Both the position numbers and the translations under genes were made by a program. From Neolewinella xylanilytica (lineage in GTDB: Bacteria > Bacteroidota > Bacteroidia > Chitinophagales > Saprospiraceae), in the NCBI RefSeq assembly GCF_002934605.1, contig NZ_PTJC01000005.1, positions 2,294,001-2,358,000 on the forward strand: a stretch of DNA of 64,000 nt, given 5' to 3'. Below, one piece after another: positions 17,095 through 26,185 of the stretch (positions within the stretch are counted from its first letter, which is position 1; each line of letters begins with the position of its first letter). The notes beneath the pieces are model-generated. The model did no database searches, was not told where the DNA came from, and saw only the letters and a list, made by a program, of their open reading frames with translations.

Positions 17095-17856
17095 ATGAAA
17101 ACGAGCGAGCTGGTTGTATGCTTTATGGTACTGGTATTTTCCCCGGCCGTTCGCGGGCAGGACGAAACCACCGACCTTACAAACCAGGCTGATGTAAAAG
17201 ATGGTACCCGACAGGCGATGTTCAACCTGCAAAATCCAAATGCGGCACTTACTGCCGGTGGTGCATTTTACGTTAGCAACCCCGCGCTGGCCTACGAAAT
17301 TGACGCGGAGATTGCTTACCTCAATACAGAATTTGTCCCGTTTACGATTGTTCTTAAAGACGGACAGGCGTTTGAACTTCCTGCGCGCATTCGGCTGATC
17401 GATCAGAAGGTCGAGGTGAAAATGGAAGCATCCGTCTACGAACTAGATAATCCGGCCATTCAATCCATTACCGACGGTAAGGGCCGCCAGTTTGTGCCAG
17501 GCTTTGATCCGACAGGGCGTAGTAAGGGGATACAGTGGTATGAAATCGCCTTCTCGGGAGCCCATAACCGATTGCTCATTCAAGAGCGTACGGAATGGAA
17601 GGATCCGCCACCAAAAAACATGTTCGATACCAGTGAAGCTAGAAAAACCCTCAAGCGGGATACCCGCTATTATCTGGTAGCTGATAAAGGAAATGTTGAG
17701 ATCGATAAAATGAAGGATTTGCTTGCGGGCCTCGCCGAGGAAGAAAGTGAAGCCGCCGCTAAGTACGTACGCAAAGAACGGCTTAAAAACGAGCGGGAGG
17801 ACTATATAGCACTACTAGCGTATCTGGAAACTCTCCATACCGGTCGGGTGAATTAG
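17095..17856 (+). CDS. Secreted protein of unknown function
   Basis: The 253-residue product begins with a signal peptide (MKTSELVVCFMVLVFSPAVRGQ). Its mature part has a beta-rich middle (AEIAYLNTEFVPFTIVLKDG, QAFELPARIRLIDQKVEVKM, then ISFSGAHN-like strands) and a charged helical C-terminus (EEESEAAAKYVRKERLKNER). I recognise no family. Bacteroidota often encode secreted proteins whose mature part opens with a similar 'YLNxEFxP.TI.LKDG' run, so it may be a periplasmic or surface accessory of the SusC/SusD locus. It is separated from that locus by a terminator and is probably transcribed on its own. Downstream lies the IS relic. Confidence 0.65.
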   Translation: MKTSELVVCFMVLVFSPAVRGQDETTDLTNQADVKDGTRQAMFNLQNPNAALTAGGAFYVSNPALAYEIDAEIAYLNTEFVPFTIVLKDGQAFELPARIRLIDQKVEVKMEASVYELDNPAIQSITDGKGRQFVPGFDPTGRSKGIQWYEIAFSGAHNRLLIQERTEWKDPPPKNMFDTSEARKTLKRDTRYYLVADKGNVEIDKMKDLLAGLAEEESEAAAKYVRKERLKNEREDYIALLAYLETLHTGRVN

Positions 17857-17914
17857 CGCACCACTATAATACCTTAGGTTCTCAGACCACGGAACCAAAT
17901 CAGTTAGTTGAAAA

Positions 17915-18457
17915 TTAGACGGCGTGATGGTACCGCTGGCGGCCATCGTTAGCCGGGCTGAGAAAAATGTGTTGACGCTCAATCGTACGCCAGAAGCGCT
18001 CGATCTATATGTTGTCCAGTTTTTGGGGAAGGCTACAATAATAGCCGTGACATATATGAAGCCTTGTTGCAGCGGGACATAGGTGATGTCGACGGCCCAG
18101 ACCTGACCCGGTCGGTTGATTTTCAGGTCACGCAGCAGATATGGATGAACGTACTTTGCTTGTCCAAGGACGGTTAGGTGCCGGCGTGGGTAGATGGCTC
18201 GGATAAAGGCCTTGCGCATCAGTCTACGCACCCGTTCTTAACCCACCGCATAACCCTTATCTCGGAGCATTGACTGCATGGTCGGCACGCCCGCGGTCGG
18301 CTCCTCCAGAATGTGGGCGTCCATCAGCCGCATCATCGCCAGGTTCGCGGCTCGCTCTTTCCCTTTGGCGCATAGTATACGCTACCCCGGCTATCGCCGA
18401 GGAGTCAGCACTGCCGCCGGACGGGTAGCGGGTCAGGCCGGTCGACCAGCGAACGCC
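17915..18457 (-). pseudogene. Decayed IS3-family transposase OrfB (catalytic core deleted)
   Basis: On the minus strand the N-terminal half of an IS3-type OrfB is clear: AIYPRRHLTVLGQAKYVHPY, LLRDLKINRPGQVWAVDITY and VPLQQGFIYVTAII. The sequence then jumps, after a frame change, to DNI-IERFWRTIERQHIFLS, which normally lies about 100 residues further on. The region holding the second Asp of the DDE triad is missing. An in-frame stop (near 18240) breaks the upstream part. It cannot make an active transposase. Confidence 0.85.
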
Positions 18458-18795
18458 TTACTTCAACTGATCCCAATTGGCTAAGCATTTTTTTAGAACG
18501 TCGCGCTCCATCTGTAGTTGGCCAATCTTGGCGTAGAGCACTTTGGCCTCCGCCTCCGTTACCTGGCCCGAGTCAGGTGCGGAGATTTGCGGATTTTTCC
18601 CGGGCTCAAAGATCTCCTCGGAGCCGGCGATGAACTCCTGCTTCCACTGACTGATCTGGTCAGGGTGAAGCTCAAACTTCTCCGCCAGCTAAGCTACCGT
18701 CTGTCTTTCCAGGCTTCAAGGGCGACTTTGGCCTTGAATGCAGCGGTAGCCGCAGTAGGCAGTAGCGCAGCTGATTTTCTTATCGATCGGTTCAT
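18458..18795 (-). pseudogene. Decayed IS3-family OrfA (frameshifted)
   Basis: Starting at the ATG ending at 18795, the frame reads MNRSIRKSAALL, then AAFKAKVALEAWKDRR and a stop. In another frame it continues as LAEKFELHPDQISQWKQEFI and AGSEEIFEPG, then VTEAEAKVLYAKIGQLQMER and DVLKK up to a stop at 18458. This is the standard IS3 OrfA with its helix-turn-helix and leucine-zipper-like helix, broken by one frameshift and one stop. A 12-bp perfect inverted repeat (CACGAGCTAAGT and its complement) lies just outside, at about 18798-18826. Confidence 0.85.
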
Positions 18796-18984
18796 GGCAC
18801 GAGCTAAGTTGAACACTTAGCTCGTGGTCCAAATTTGTCGAGGTAGTATACAGTGCCCCCGGGCTTTCACGGGGGTTGCTCTCTTAACACTACAGAGCAA
18901 CACGCTCAAGTAGTACAGATGCAGTGGTGAGCACGGGGACTCTTCATAACAGCCCCGGCAGTACGTCATAGAGCTAATAACCAC

Positions 18985-19018
18985 CGGGAGCTGGCTTGTA
19001 ATATGCAGCCAGCTCCCG
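18985..19018 (-). terminator. Stem-loop downstream of the cysteine-rich lipoprotein gene
   Basis: CGGGAGCTGGC (18985-18995) pairs perfectly with GCCAGCTCCCG (19008-19018). It lies about 33 bases after the stop of the minus-strand gene. The following bases on that strand are not U-rich, so terminator strength is uncertain. Confidence 0.5.
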
Positions 19019-19050
19019 ACAGTCGATGAGTACTAATCCGGAAATCAGGT

Positions 19051-20001
19051 TTATGGATTTACACAGCGCCCGTTGGCACAGATTTGCCCGGGCAGGCAAT
19101 TCTGACAAGGATCGCTAGCGGCATCGTATACACAAGTTGAAGTCCAGTAATCGCATGTGTAACCGGCTCTGCAGTTAACACCACAGCAAGGATCCGGGCT
19201 CATATCGCAGGTCCAAGGGACGGGTTTTTTTCTGCAGGTCTTAAAGGCCTTAGGAAGTTTTAAAAGGGTAAGCGAAGTACAGGAAAATACATTACCCATC
19301 GCACAGGATACGGCAGAAGCAACTGCGGCCAAAATGGCAACGGCGCAGGCATCAACCCCCGCTTCACTCATAAAGTCTACGGTCAAGCCAAACAACGAAA
19401 GTATGTCCTTTACCACCTGTGAAGCTTTGGGATTCCCGTTGTCGCTAAAATGGTTCGGGTATAGTATTTTTAAACTAGCCTTGTAAAGATTAATATCGTG
19501 CAATACCACGTTTGCTTCGGTATGGTCTATTCCCTCGGGAAGGTTTCGCAAGAACTGGTCCTCGTACCGATTCAGACTTTCGTAGGCCTCGGTGGGTGAG
19601 GGGGATTGAGTTGACAGTATTTCGAAGACTTCATTCAGTGACTGCTGTAGGGGGGTGTTGGCGGGTTGGTCTTGGCGCGCCATGCCTATTTCGAAGGATT
19701 CGATCGGGGCAGCTAGGTCAAAGGCAATGCCTTCCGCTTTGTTTTGATATCCCAATCCAACCATAAGTTCCGAGAACTTAAGTGGTTTTACAGGAAGTCG
19801 CGATACGGAAGCAAGCACCTTACGTACGGATACCTCCATACTGGTTTCGGATACGGATTCGTCCGGAAGTTCAACGGCCCCGGATGGTGCTGCATCAATT
19901 ATGGTAAAGGCGTTTTCCCGGTCCTCGACGCAGTTAGTAAATACAAACAAGCAAGCGAGCATAGCCGTAGCGGCGCTACGACGCAGAATGACGTAATTCA
20001 T
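19051..20001 (-). CDS. Lipoprotein with cysteine-rich C-terminal repeats
   Basis: The 316-residue product has a lipoprotein signal (LACLFVFTNC, Cys about residue 24). A largely helical central part follows, and then an alanine-rich hydrophobic stretch (VDACAVAILAAVASAVSCAM). The last 60 residues are very cysteine-rich: TCDMSPDPCCGVNCRAGYTC, then DYWTSTCVYD and CQNCLPGQICANGRCVNP. The pattern C-x2-C-x4-GxxC-x3-GxCV recalls small disulfide-bonded EGF/EB-like modules seen in secreted proteins. I recognise no full-length family. It is flanked by the IS relic and a non-coding stretch, consistent with a laterally acquired or fast-evolving region. Confidence 0.7.
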   Translation of the reverse strand: MNYVILRRSAATAMLACLFVFTNCVEDRENAFTIIDAAPSGAVELPDESVSETSMEVSVRKVLASVSRLPVKPLKFSELMVGLGYQNKAEGIAFDLAAPIESFEIGMARQDQPANTPLQQSLNEVFEILSTQSPSPTEAYESLNRYEDQFLRNLPEGIDHTEANVVLHDINLYKASLKILYPNHFSDNGNPKASQVVKDILSLFGLTVDFMSEAGVDACAVAILAAVASAVSCAMGNVFSCTSLTLLKLPKAFKTCRKKPVPWTCDMSPDPCCGVNCRAGYTCDYWTSTCVYDAASDPCQNCLPGQICANGRCVNP

Positions 20002-21250
20002 GGTATTGGTGTTTTGAAAGTGAATTTAGGTTCGACTATCTGCGCGCCGCTGTCGTAATCCGAATTATCCCACTGAGATCGTTAATAATTTAAAGCTTTT
20101 TTTCGTATCCAAAGATTATTTTTAAAGTTTCAAATGTTCCTTAATTATAATAGGTGCAAACGGCATGATTTCCTCACTTTGCATGACAAGGGAAGTGCTA
20201 CGATATTACTGACCTGATGATTCGGAAAGGTACGTTTCAGGCATTCCGAGCATACCCAGAGCGGTGACGCTTTGAGCGCCTTTAATTTCATCGTGTTCTC
20301 GTGGTTTTGCGCAGTTAGTTTTTGCGAGTATAGCTGTGAGCCACGCATCCCCTTTTACCAGAACATGGTCGTTTCGGCTAGACTCCCTAGGTGGTCGCCC
20401 CCCTTCCTTCAGCATCCCTTACGTCCGATTTGCGTGATGTGCGCAATAGCCTGGTTGCGGGGGGAGTCCGCCCGGGTGGATCAAGTGTTCTTTTCGGGCC
20501 AGGTTACGGCACCCCGATTCGGAGGATAATGGAATTGATGGCTCGCTCCAGCAGCGCATCGATACACTTCACCATATCGTAAATCTTCTAGGCACAGAAT
20601 GCTAGCACACGAGGATGGTGCCCAGGTTTTTGAGGGACCGTTTGTAGTCCAACCGAATCGGGGCTTGGTAAGGCGGTTTGGGCGAGCCAGTAAAGGCCTT
20701 GGGGCGGGGCGGTAACTTACATCGGCCGGCTTTCGCTGCCTTCGGTCTTGGTAAACCATAGGTAGCTGTCGATCAGCCGTTCTTCCGCGATGCCGAATAT
20801 TGGGAGTTCCGTCATTGGCTGCTTTCACCCCCGGCTTTGCTCAAATCCTTCTACAGAAAAGTGCACTCTACTACAATTACCGGCGGGGTGAGCTTGGGAT
20901 TCGTCCAAAAAAGCGCCTTTTTGCGGTAGTTGTAACGGGAGAGGATCCGATGCGGAACCATCCCCGTTTGCTCCGAGTTGTCAAATGGGCGTAGTACATC
21001 CACCTTCTTGCCCCCAGAATAAATCAAAACGGTATATTCGCTTCTCTCTAAACCTCCATTCATTCATCTCAACGCACTTTTGCTAAATCCTTTTAGTTCT
21101 CGCTTCTTCCGCTAAATTTGTTGGGCGACTATCCGTTATAGTCTGACAATGATTCCTGGTTACGACCGAAGGAATCGAGTAGAAACGCTTTCTGTCGATC
21201 CAGAAGCATGAACTACCAAGTAGATAGCTTGCTAACAACAATCACGCTCC
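20002..21250. other. 1.25-kb stretch without a supported gene
   Basis: Several short frames occur on both strands (the longest is 115 codons at 20481-20828, minus) but none has signal peptides, domains or credible composition. Their amino-acid mix looks like chance translation. A TAAATTTG box (21113-21120) matches TAnnTTTG and could serve the GMC gene, with a leader of about 120 bases. The stretch may be a decayed gene region, but no homology could be read. Confidence 0.5.
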
Positions 21251-22972
21251 GTGCAAATCAAAAAAAACGCTAAGGAATACGATGCCATCATCGTCGGCAG
21301 CGGCGCCGGCGGGGGAATGACCGCCCGCCGCCTCGCCGAGAATGGCCTGAACATTGCCATCATCGAGGCCGGGCCGTTCTACGATCCCACCGACAAGGAA
21401 ATGGTCACTCAGTTGCGCTGGCCTTGGGAAAGTCCGCGACGCGGTGCATCCACGACGCGCCCCTTCGGTGATTTCAATGCGGCGTTCGGCGGATGGGACA
21501 TTCCGGGAGAGCCCTACACCACTTTTCCTGGCACGAACTTCGAGTGGTTTCGCAGCCGGATGCTCGGTGGACGGACCAACCACTGGGGGCGCATCAGCCT
21601 CCGGTTCGGGCCCGACGACTTCAAGCATTACGATAAGGACGGTTTGGGTGCCAACTGGCCTATCACCTACGATGAGGTCAAACCCTGGTATACCAAAGTC
21701 GACAAGCTAATTGGTGTCTTCGGTACGAACGAAGGCTTACCCAACGATCCGGACGGATTTTTTCTGCCGCCCCCCAAGCCGCGCTTGCACGAAATGCTGG
21801 TGGCTAAGCACGCCAAAAACGTCGGCGTACCTTTCGTTCCCAGCCGGCTGAGTATCGTCACCAAGAAGGTCAACGACGAACGCGGCCTGTGCTTTTACTG
21901 CGGTCAGTGCAGTCGGAGCTGTATGGTCAAGGCGGACTTCAGCGCAAGTAGTGCCTTGGTCATTCCGGCCATGAAAAGCAGCGGCACCGTCGATCTCTAT
22001 ACCGACTCCATGGCCCGGGAAGTGATCACCGACGCTACCGGTCGTGCAACCGGCGTCAGTTACGTCAGTAAGGAGGACCGTCGCGAGTATACCATCAACG
22101 GCAAAGTGGTCGTACTGGCCGCCGGGTCGTGCGAAACGGCACGTCTGTTGCTGAATAGCCGGGCACCGGGGCAGGACAACGGCCTTGGTAACGGCAGTGG
22201 GGTAGTGGGCCGCTACCTTCACGACAGCACCGGGCTCAATGTAAGTGGGTTCGTCCCCAGTCTGATGGATCGTCAACGGTACAACGAAGACGGCGTGGGC
22301 GGTCTGCATGTCTATGCTCCCTGGTGGCTGGACAATAAGAAACTAGACTTCCCACGTGGTTACCACATCGAGGTATGGGGCGGCATGGGCATGCCCAGCT
22401 ACGGCTTTGGCGGCGGCATTTTGGAAATGCAGCGGGCCGTCGGCGAGCGCGTCGGCGGTTACGGCCCCAAGATGATCGAAGAGATGAACCGCTACTACGG
22501 GGCCTACGTAGGCATGGCCATGCGGGGGGAATCGGTCGCGATGTACGATAACTACTGCGAGATCGATCCCAGCGGTCAGGTAGACGAATGGGGTATCCCG
22601 ATCCTGCGGTTCAATTACAAATGGACCGATTACGAGTACAAACAGGCCCAACACGCCCAACAAACCCTTCGCTCCATCATGAATGACATGGGAGCCGAAC
22701 TGATTTCCCCGGAGCCCGGAAAAGACCAGGAGTATGGCCTGCTGGCCCCCGGAGCGATCATCCACGAAGTCGGAACCGCCCGGATGGGAGACGACCCCAA
22801 AACCAGTGCAACCGACCGCTGGGGTAAGCTGCACGAATCGCCCAACGTGTTCATTTCCGACGCGGCTACTTTCTCCAGTCAGGCGGATAAGAACCCGACC
22901 TGGACCATTTTGGCCCTGGCGTGGCGGCAGGGAGACCATATTGTGGAAGAACTTAAAAAAATGAATATCTGA
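21251..22972 (+). CDS. GMC-family FAD-dependent oxidoreductase, large subunit of a gluconate-2-dehydrogenase-like enzyme
   Basis: It oxidises a sugar, sugar acid or alcohol with FAD. The 573-residue product starts at GTG 21251. It has the FAD-binding motif IIVGSGAGGG (residues 13-22), then GGRTNHWGR and a C-terminal GMC pair of catalytic residues: His505 in GAIIHEVGTARMG and Asn548 in ADKNPTWTILALAWRQ. Residues 214-224 read CFYCGQCSRSC, a C-x2-C-x2-C-x3-C arrangement like an iron-sulfur ligand set. The next gene, its Tat-exported small subunit, starts on the last base of the stop codon (TGATG). No cytochrome subunit is adjacent. No signal peptide is present, so export probably depends on the partner. 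Confidence 0.92.
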   Translation: MQIKKNAKEYDAIIVGSGAGGGMTARRLAENGLNIAIIEAGPFYDPTDKEMVTQLRWPWESPRRGASTTRPFGDFNAAFGGWDIPGEPYTTFPGTNFEWFRSRMLGGRTNHWGRISLRFGPDDFKHYDKDGLGANWPITYDEVKPWYTKVDKLIGVFGTNEGLPNDPDGFFLPPPKPRLHEMLVAKHAKNVGVPFVPSRLSIVTKKVNDERGLCFYCGQCSRSCMVKADFSASSALVIPAMKSSGTVDLYTDSMAREVITDATGRATGVSYVSKEDRREYTINGKVVVLAAGSCETARLLLNSRAPGQDNGLGNGSGVVGRYLHDSTGLNVSGFVPSLMDRQRYNEDGVGGLHVYAPWWLDNKKLDFPRGYHIEVWGGMGMPSYGFGGGILEMQRAVGERVGGYGPKMIEEMNRYYGAYVGMAMRGESVAMYDNYCEIDPSGQVDEWGIPILRFNYKWTDYEYKQAQHAQQTLRSIMNDMGAELISPEPGKDQEYGLLAPGAIIHEVGTARMGDDPKTSATDRWGKLHESPNVFISDAATFSSQADKNPTWTILALAWRQGDHIVEELKKMNI

Positions 22973-23679
22973 TGGATCGTCGTAAAACGCTTAAAACTAT
23001 TCTCGGAGGTGCCGTCGGTACGGCCTTCATCGGCGGAAGCGTCGCATGCGAGCGTACGGGTGATCCTGTGCCGGCCTCCGCTACCGAAGCCGAAAACGAA
23101 GGGTACGGACTGCGAACGGCCTACGAAGCCGAACGGGAAGCGCAACTACGTAGCGAACGCTTTTTTTCCGATTACGAGCTCGAAACCCTGGTCGTACTGG
23201 GAAACATCATCATCCCGAACGTCGAAGAAAGCGGATTCAGCGAATTCTGTGAGTTCATGGCGAAGGACCAACCAGGCGTACACGCTACCCGTTTGCGGGG
23301 TGGTCTGGCGTGGCTAAACGCGGAGTCTAGCCGTAACTACGAGGGAAAATCCTTCAACGAGTTGACCGACGATCAGCGAATCGCCATCGTGGACAGTATC
23401 GCCTATCCGGATCCCGAAGCCAACGTCCAGCCCCCCGGCGTTCAGTTTTTCAATCACGCCCGGTTCATGGCGATGACCTGCTACTATACCAGCCGGCAGG
23501 GCATCAAGGATCTGGGGTACGTCGGCAATCAGCCCAACGTATGGGACGGACCGCCGCAGGAGGTACTCGACAAGTACGATTTAGCCTACGATCCCCAATG
23601 GCTTCCCCTCTACGTAGATCAGGAAAAACGCAACGAACAGGTACAGTGGGATGAAAACGGGAACGTGATACGCGGCTAG
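22972..23679 (+). CDS. Gluconate 2-dehydrogenase subunit 3 family, Tat lipoprotein
   Basis: The 235-residue small subunit is translationally coupled to the GMC gene. The N-terminus MDRRKTLKTILGGAVGTAFI is a twin-arginine-type signal. It is followed by GGSVAC, a lipobox-like site, so the complex is probably exported folded and anchored as a lipoprotein. The body contains SERFFSDYELETLVVLGNII, IPNVEESGFSEFCEFM and FFNHARFMAMTCYYTSRQGI, all typical of the subunit-3 family that escorts FAD dehydrogenases through Tat. Confidence 0.9.
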   Translation: MDRRKTLKTILGGAVGTAFIGGSVACERTGDPVPASATEAENEGYGLRTAYEAEREAQLRSERFFSDYELETLVVLGNIIIPNVEESGFSEFCEFMAKDQPGVHATRLRGGLAWLNAESSRNYEGKSFNELTDDQRIAIVDSIAYPDPEANVQPPGVQFFNHARFMAMTCYYTSRQGIKDLGYVGNQPNVWDGPPQEVLDKYDLAYDPQWLPLYVDQEKRNEQVQWDENGNVIRG

Positions 23680-23732
23680 CCAGCGGCGCGGTCGATTACT
23701 TCCACCACACGAGAAAAAAGGTCGGGGAAAGT

Positions 23733-23762
23733 TTTGTTTTCCATAGCTAACCCGTACCTTTG
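23733..23762 (+). promoter_or_regulatory. Promoter of the SRP RNA gene
   Basis: TTTG (23733-23736), an 18-base spacer and TACCTTTG (23755-23762), a perfect TAnnTTTG. The predicted start falls at about 23766-23769, exactly where the RNA helix begins. Confidence 0.75.
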
Positions 23763-23765
23763 TGG

Positions 23766-23857
23766 CTTGGGCGGCACACGGTCAGCTCCTTCTGAATCTC
23801 CCCAGGGCAGAAATGCAGCAAGGATAGGAGGTTGAGCGACTGGTGTGCTTGCCCATT
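23766..23857 (+). ncRNA. ffs: Signal recognition particle 4.5S RNA
   Basis: SRP RNA binds Ffh and targets nascent membrane proteins to the translocon. The diagnostic apical domain is present: CAGG-GCA-GAAA-TGC-AGCAAGG, a GNRA tetraloop flanked by the asymmetric/symmetric internal loops bound by Ffh. The ends pair over a long helix: TGGGC/GCCCA, GGCACAC/GTGTGC and CTCCT/AGGAG. A perfect Bacteroidota promoter lies immediately upstream, and a T8 run (23856-23863) immediately downstream ends transcription. It lies between two protein genes and has no reading frame. Confidence 0.92.
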
Positions 23858-23918
23858 TTTTTTGCCCTTTTTTGAGAATTCATAGCACCTGCGCCCTGGC
23901 GCCCTGTTTCATTCGGTT

Positions 23919-24527
23919 ATGAAGCAGCAGCTTGTTTTCGCCACCAACAATCCCCACAAAGTTGCCGAGATCCAGCAGCAATTGGGGGATCGTTACGCCT
24001 TTCTTAGCCTTCAGGATATCGGCTGTACGGCTGAAATACCGGAAACCGGTCGTACGCTCGAAGAAAATGCCCGCCTCAAAGCGCGTTACGTAGTCGACCA
24101 CCACGGTCGCGATTGCTTCAGCGAGGATACCGGCCTGGAAGTGTATGCGCTGGAGGGCGCCCCAGGCGTTGATACGGCGCACTACGCCGGCCCACAGCGC
24201 AACGCCAAAGAAAACAACGATAAGCTCTTATCAGCCCTGGGAGACCGTAAAGACCGGCTGGCCTGTTTCCGCACGGTGATCTGTCTTGTACAGAACGGAC
24301 AGGAATATTTTTTCGAGGGCAAGTGCGACGGACGCATCGCTACTTATCCCACCGGAGACGGGGGATTCGGCTATGACCCCGTCTTCATTCCCGACGAGGG
24401 GAATGGCCGCAGCTTCTCCCAGATGTCCACCGAGGAAAAAATCGCGATTAGCCACCGCTCCCGGGCTATGGTCCAACTCGAGGCTCACCTTAAAAAGCAG
24501 TCGGATGTCGCTCGTCCCACGGCGTGA
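23919..24527 (+). CDS. rdgB: XTP/dITP diphosphatase (RdgB/HAM1)
   Basis: This enzyme cleans the nucleotide pool by hydrolysing dITP, XTP and similar non-canonical triphosphates to monophosphates. The 202-residue product shows the full family pattern: LVFATNNPHKVAEIQQQL, TGRTLEENARLKARYV, CFSEDTGLEVYALEGAPGVD with the metal-binding Glu/Asp, AHYAGPQRNAKENNDKLL, GDGGFGYDPVFIPDEGNGRS and EEKIAISHRSRAM. Its last 38 bases overlap the 3' end of the convergent amidase gene. Confidence 0.96.
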   Translation: MKQQLVFATNNPHKVAEIQQQLGDRYAFLSLQDIGCTAEIPETGRTLEENARLKARYVVDHHGRDCFSEDTGLEVYALEGAPGVDTAHYAGPQRNAKENNDKLLSALGDRKDRLACFRTVICLVQNGQEYFFEGKCDGRIATYPTGDGGFGYDPVFIPDEGNGRSFSQMSTEEKIAISHRSRAMVQLEAHLKKQSDVARPTA

Positions 24528-26136
24528 CATCCTGGTAGCTACTAGCCACGTTCACCAATTTTTGCTCGTCGAATAAGCGACCGGTAAAGGTGATACTGGT
24601 CGGCGTACCCTCGTACATGCCGTTGGGGACGGTGATAGAAGGATGCCCCGTCATATTCGTAATGAAGAGGCTGCTGGAGTTCCAACTCGGATTGACGTAC
24701 ACGTCGATGTCGTGCTCGGTGAAGAGCGCATCCATGTCCTCCATCAGGTCGCGGCGCAGCCGGTTGGCTTGCAAGTAGGCGACGGCCGGAACGAAGTGAG
24801 CGGTCCGGAAGGCATTCGGCCAGGCGTTGCGGACCTGGCGGGTAAGCAGGGCGTCATCACCGCTGCGGGTGAGCGACTCGAAGGCGGCGGCGGCCTCCAC
24901 GTTGAGGATGAAACCGATATCCGGGGCATCCGGTAGCTCGATCTCTACCAATTCGTAACCTAGCTCCCGCAGCGTTTCCAGGGCGGCGGAGTCATTAGCG
25001 GCAAAGTCATAGTCGCCAGCGAAGTTGCGCTTCAGGTAGCCGACGCGGGTCGGGCGCGTGCTGTTTTCCGGCAGTTCGAACTGGAAGCCGGCCCGGATGG
25101 CATGGGCGTCCCGCGGGTCGTAATGGGCGATGGCGGCGAGCACTAGTCCGGCATCCGTGGCCGAGCGGGTGATGGGGCCGATCTTATCCATGGACCAGCT
25201 CAGGGCCATGGCGCCGTGGCGGGATACCCGCCCGAAGGTGGGTCGCAGGCCGGTCGTGCCGCACACGGTGCTCGGGCTTACTATGCTGCCCAGCGTTTCG
25301 GTGCCGATAGCAAAGGGAACCAAACCGGCGGCAACCGCGCTGGCGGATCCGGCCGACGAGCCACTGCTGCCCTGCTCGACGTTCCAGGGGTTACGGGTTT
25401 TTTCGCCGAACCAGACGTCGCCCCAGGCCAGGGCCCCCATGCTGAGTTTGGCGCAGAGTACGGCACCGGCGGCGTCGAGCTGTTCGATGACGGCGGCGTC
25501 CTCGTCGATGGTCTGGCCTTCGTAGGGTTTGGCGCCCCAGGTGGTGGGGTAGCCCTCGGCGGCCAGCAGGTCCTTGGCCCCGTACGGAATGCCGTGCAAA
25601 TAGCCGCGGTAGTTGCCGGCGGCGAGTTCGGCGTCCATTTCGTCGGCCTTGGCTAGGGCCCGTTCCTCGGTGAGGGTGATCACGCAGTGCAGGGTCGGAT
25701 CGTGTTCCTTCAGCCGTGCCAGGAAGAATTCCGTCAGCTCGCGGCTGGTGATCTTCCGATTGTAGATGAGGCCGGCCAGTTGCTCCACGGTGGCCCACTC
25801 CAGTCCGTTGATGTTGCCGCCGTCGACCGACAGCACCTCCGGCGGCGTGGCGGGGGCGGTCACGCTGGTGTCGGCGGGTAGTTGTTCTGGCCGCAGTACC
25901 GGATTGAAGACCAGGGCGGGGGAGAGGCCATTGGGAATCTCCATTTTCCCGATGGTATCGAAGGCGGCGAGGTTGTCTTCCAGGTCGTCCATCATGAGCT
26001 CGATCTCCGCGTCGTCCAGGAAATCGATACCGAGCACGGCGGCGGCGGCTTTCACCTGGTCGGGGCTGGGCGCCAGGGTGATGACGGCGGCGGTGGCGGT
26101 AAGGAGGAGTAGGGCCAGGGGGAGGTAGCGGCGCAT
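24490..26136 (-). CDS. Exported amidase (amidase signature family)
   Basis: It hydrolyses amide bonds using a Ser-cisSer-Lys triad. The 548-residue product starts with a signal peptide (MRRYLPLALLLLTATAAVIT). The catalytic region reads GIPYGAKDLLA (Lys188), QGSSGSSAGSASAVAAG (cis-Ser about 261) and GTETLGSIVSPSTVCG (nucleophile Ser about 284). An N-terminal domain of about 100 residues precedes it. The C-terminal half (YVNPSWNSSSLFITNMTGHP) is typical of gatA-unrelated, secreted amidases. The preceding gene on the same strand is an exported M28 peptidase 49 bases away, so the pair may break down peptides or amides outside the cytoplasm. The substrate is unknown. Confidence 0.93.
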   Translation of the reverse strand: MRRYLPLALLLLTATAAVITLAPSPDQVKAAAAVLGIDFLDDAEIELMMDDLEDNLAAFDTIGKMEIPNGLSPALVFNPVLRPEQLPADTSVTAPATPPEVLSVDGGNINGLEWATVEQLAGLIYNRKITSRELTEFFLARLKEHDPTLHCVITLTEERALAKADEMDAELAAGNYRGYLHGIPYGAKDLLAAEGYPTTWGAKPYEGQTIDEDAAVIEQLDAAGAVLCAKLSMGALAWGDVWFGEKTRNPWNVEQGSSGSSAGSASAVAAGLVPFAIGTETLGSIVSPSTVCGTTGLRPTFGRVSRHGAMALSWSMDKIGPITRSATDAGLVLAAIAHYDPRDAHAIRAGFQFELPENSTRPTRVGYLKRNFAGDYDFAANDSAALETLRELGYELVEIELPDAPDIGFILNVEAAAAFESLTRSGDDALLTRQVRNAWPNAFRTAHFVPAVAYLQANRLRRDLMEDMDALFTEHDIDVYVNPSWNSSSLFITNMTGHPSITVPNGMYEGTPTSITFTGRLFDEQKLVNVASSYQDVTPWDERHPTAF

Positions 26137-26139
26137 TTG

Positions 26140-26172
26140 GAAGTACGATTTATGAAGTAGAAAGTACGAAGG
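26140..26172 (+). repeat. Dispersed 33-bp intergenic repeat, copy A
   Basis: It begins GAAGTACGAT and ends AAGTACGAAGG. It aligns without gaps to copies at 28051-28083 (reverse) and 32659-32691. It occupies most of the gap between the M28 peptidase and amidase genes. Confidence 0.65.
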
Positions 26173-26185
26173 ACAAAGGTGCGAG

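Noticed and set aside
20481..20828. 115-codon minus-strand frame in the 1.25-kb gap
   Set aside because: No start context, no domain, and chance-like composition; adjacent frames are equally open only in fragments.
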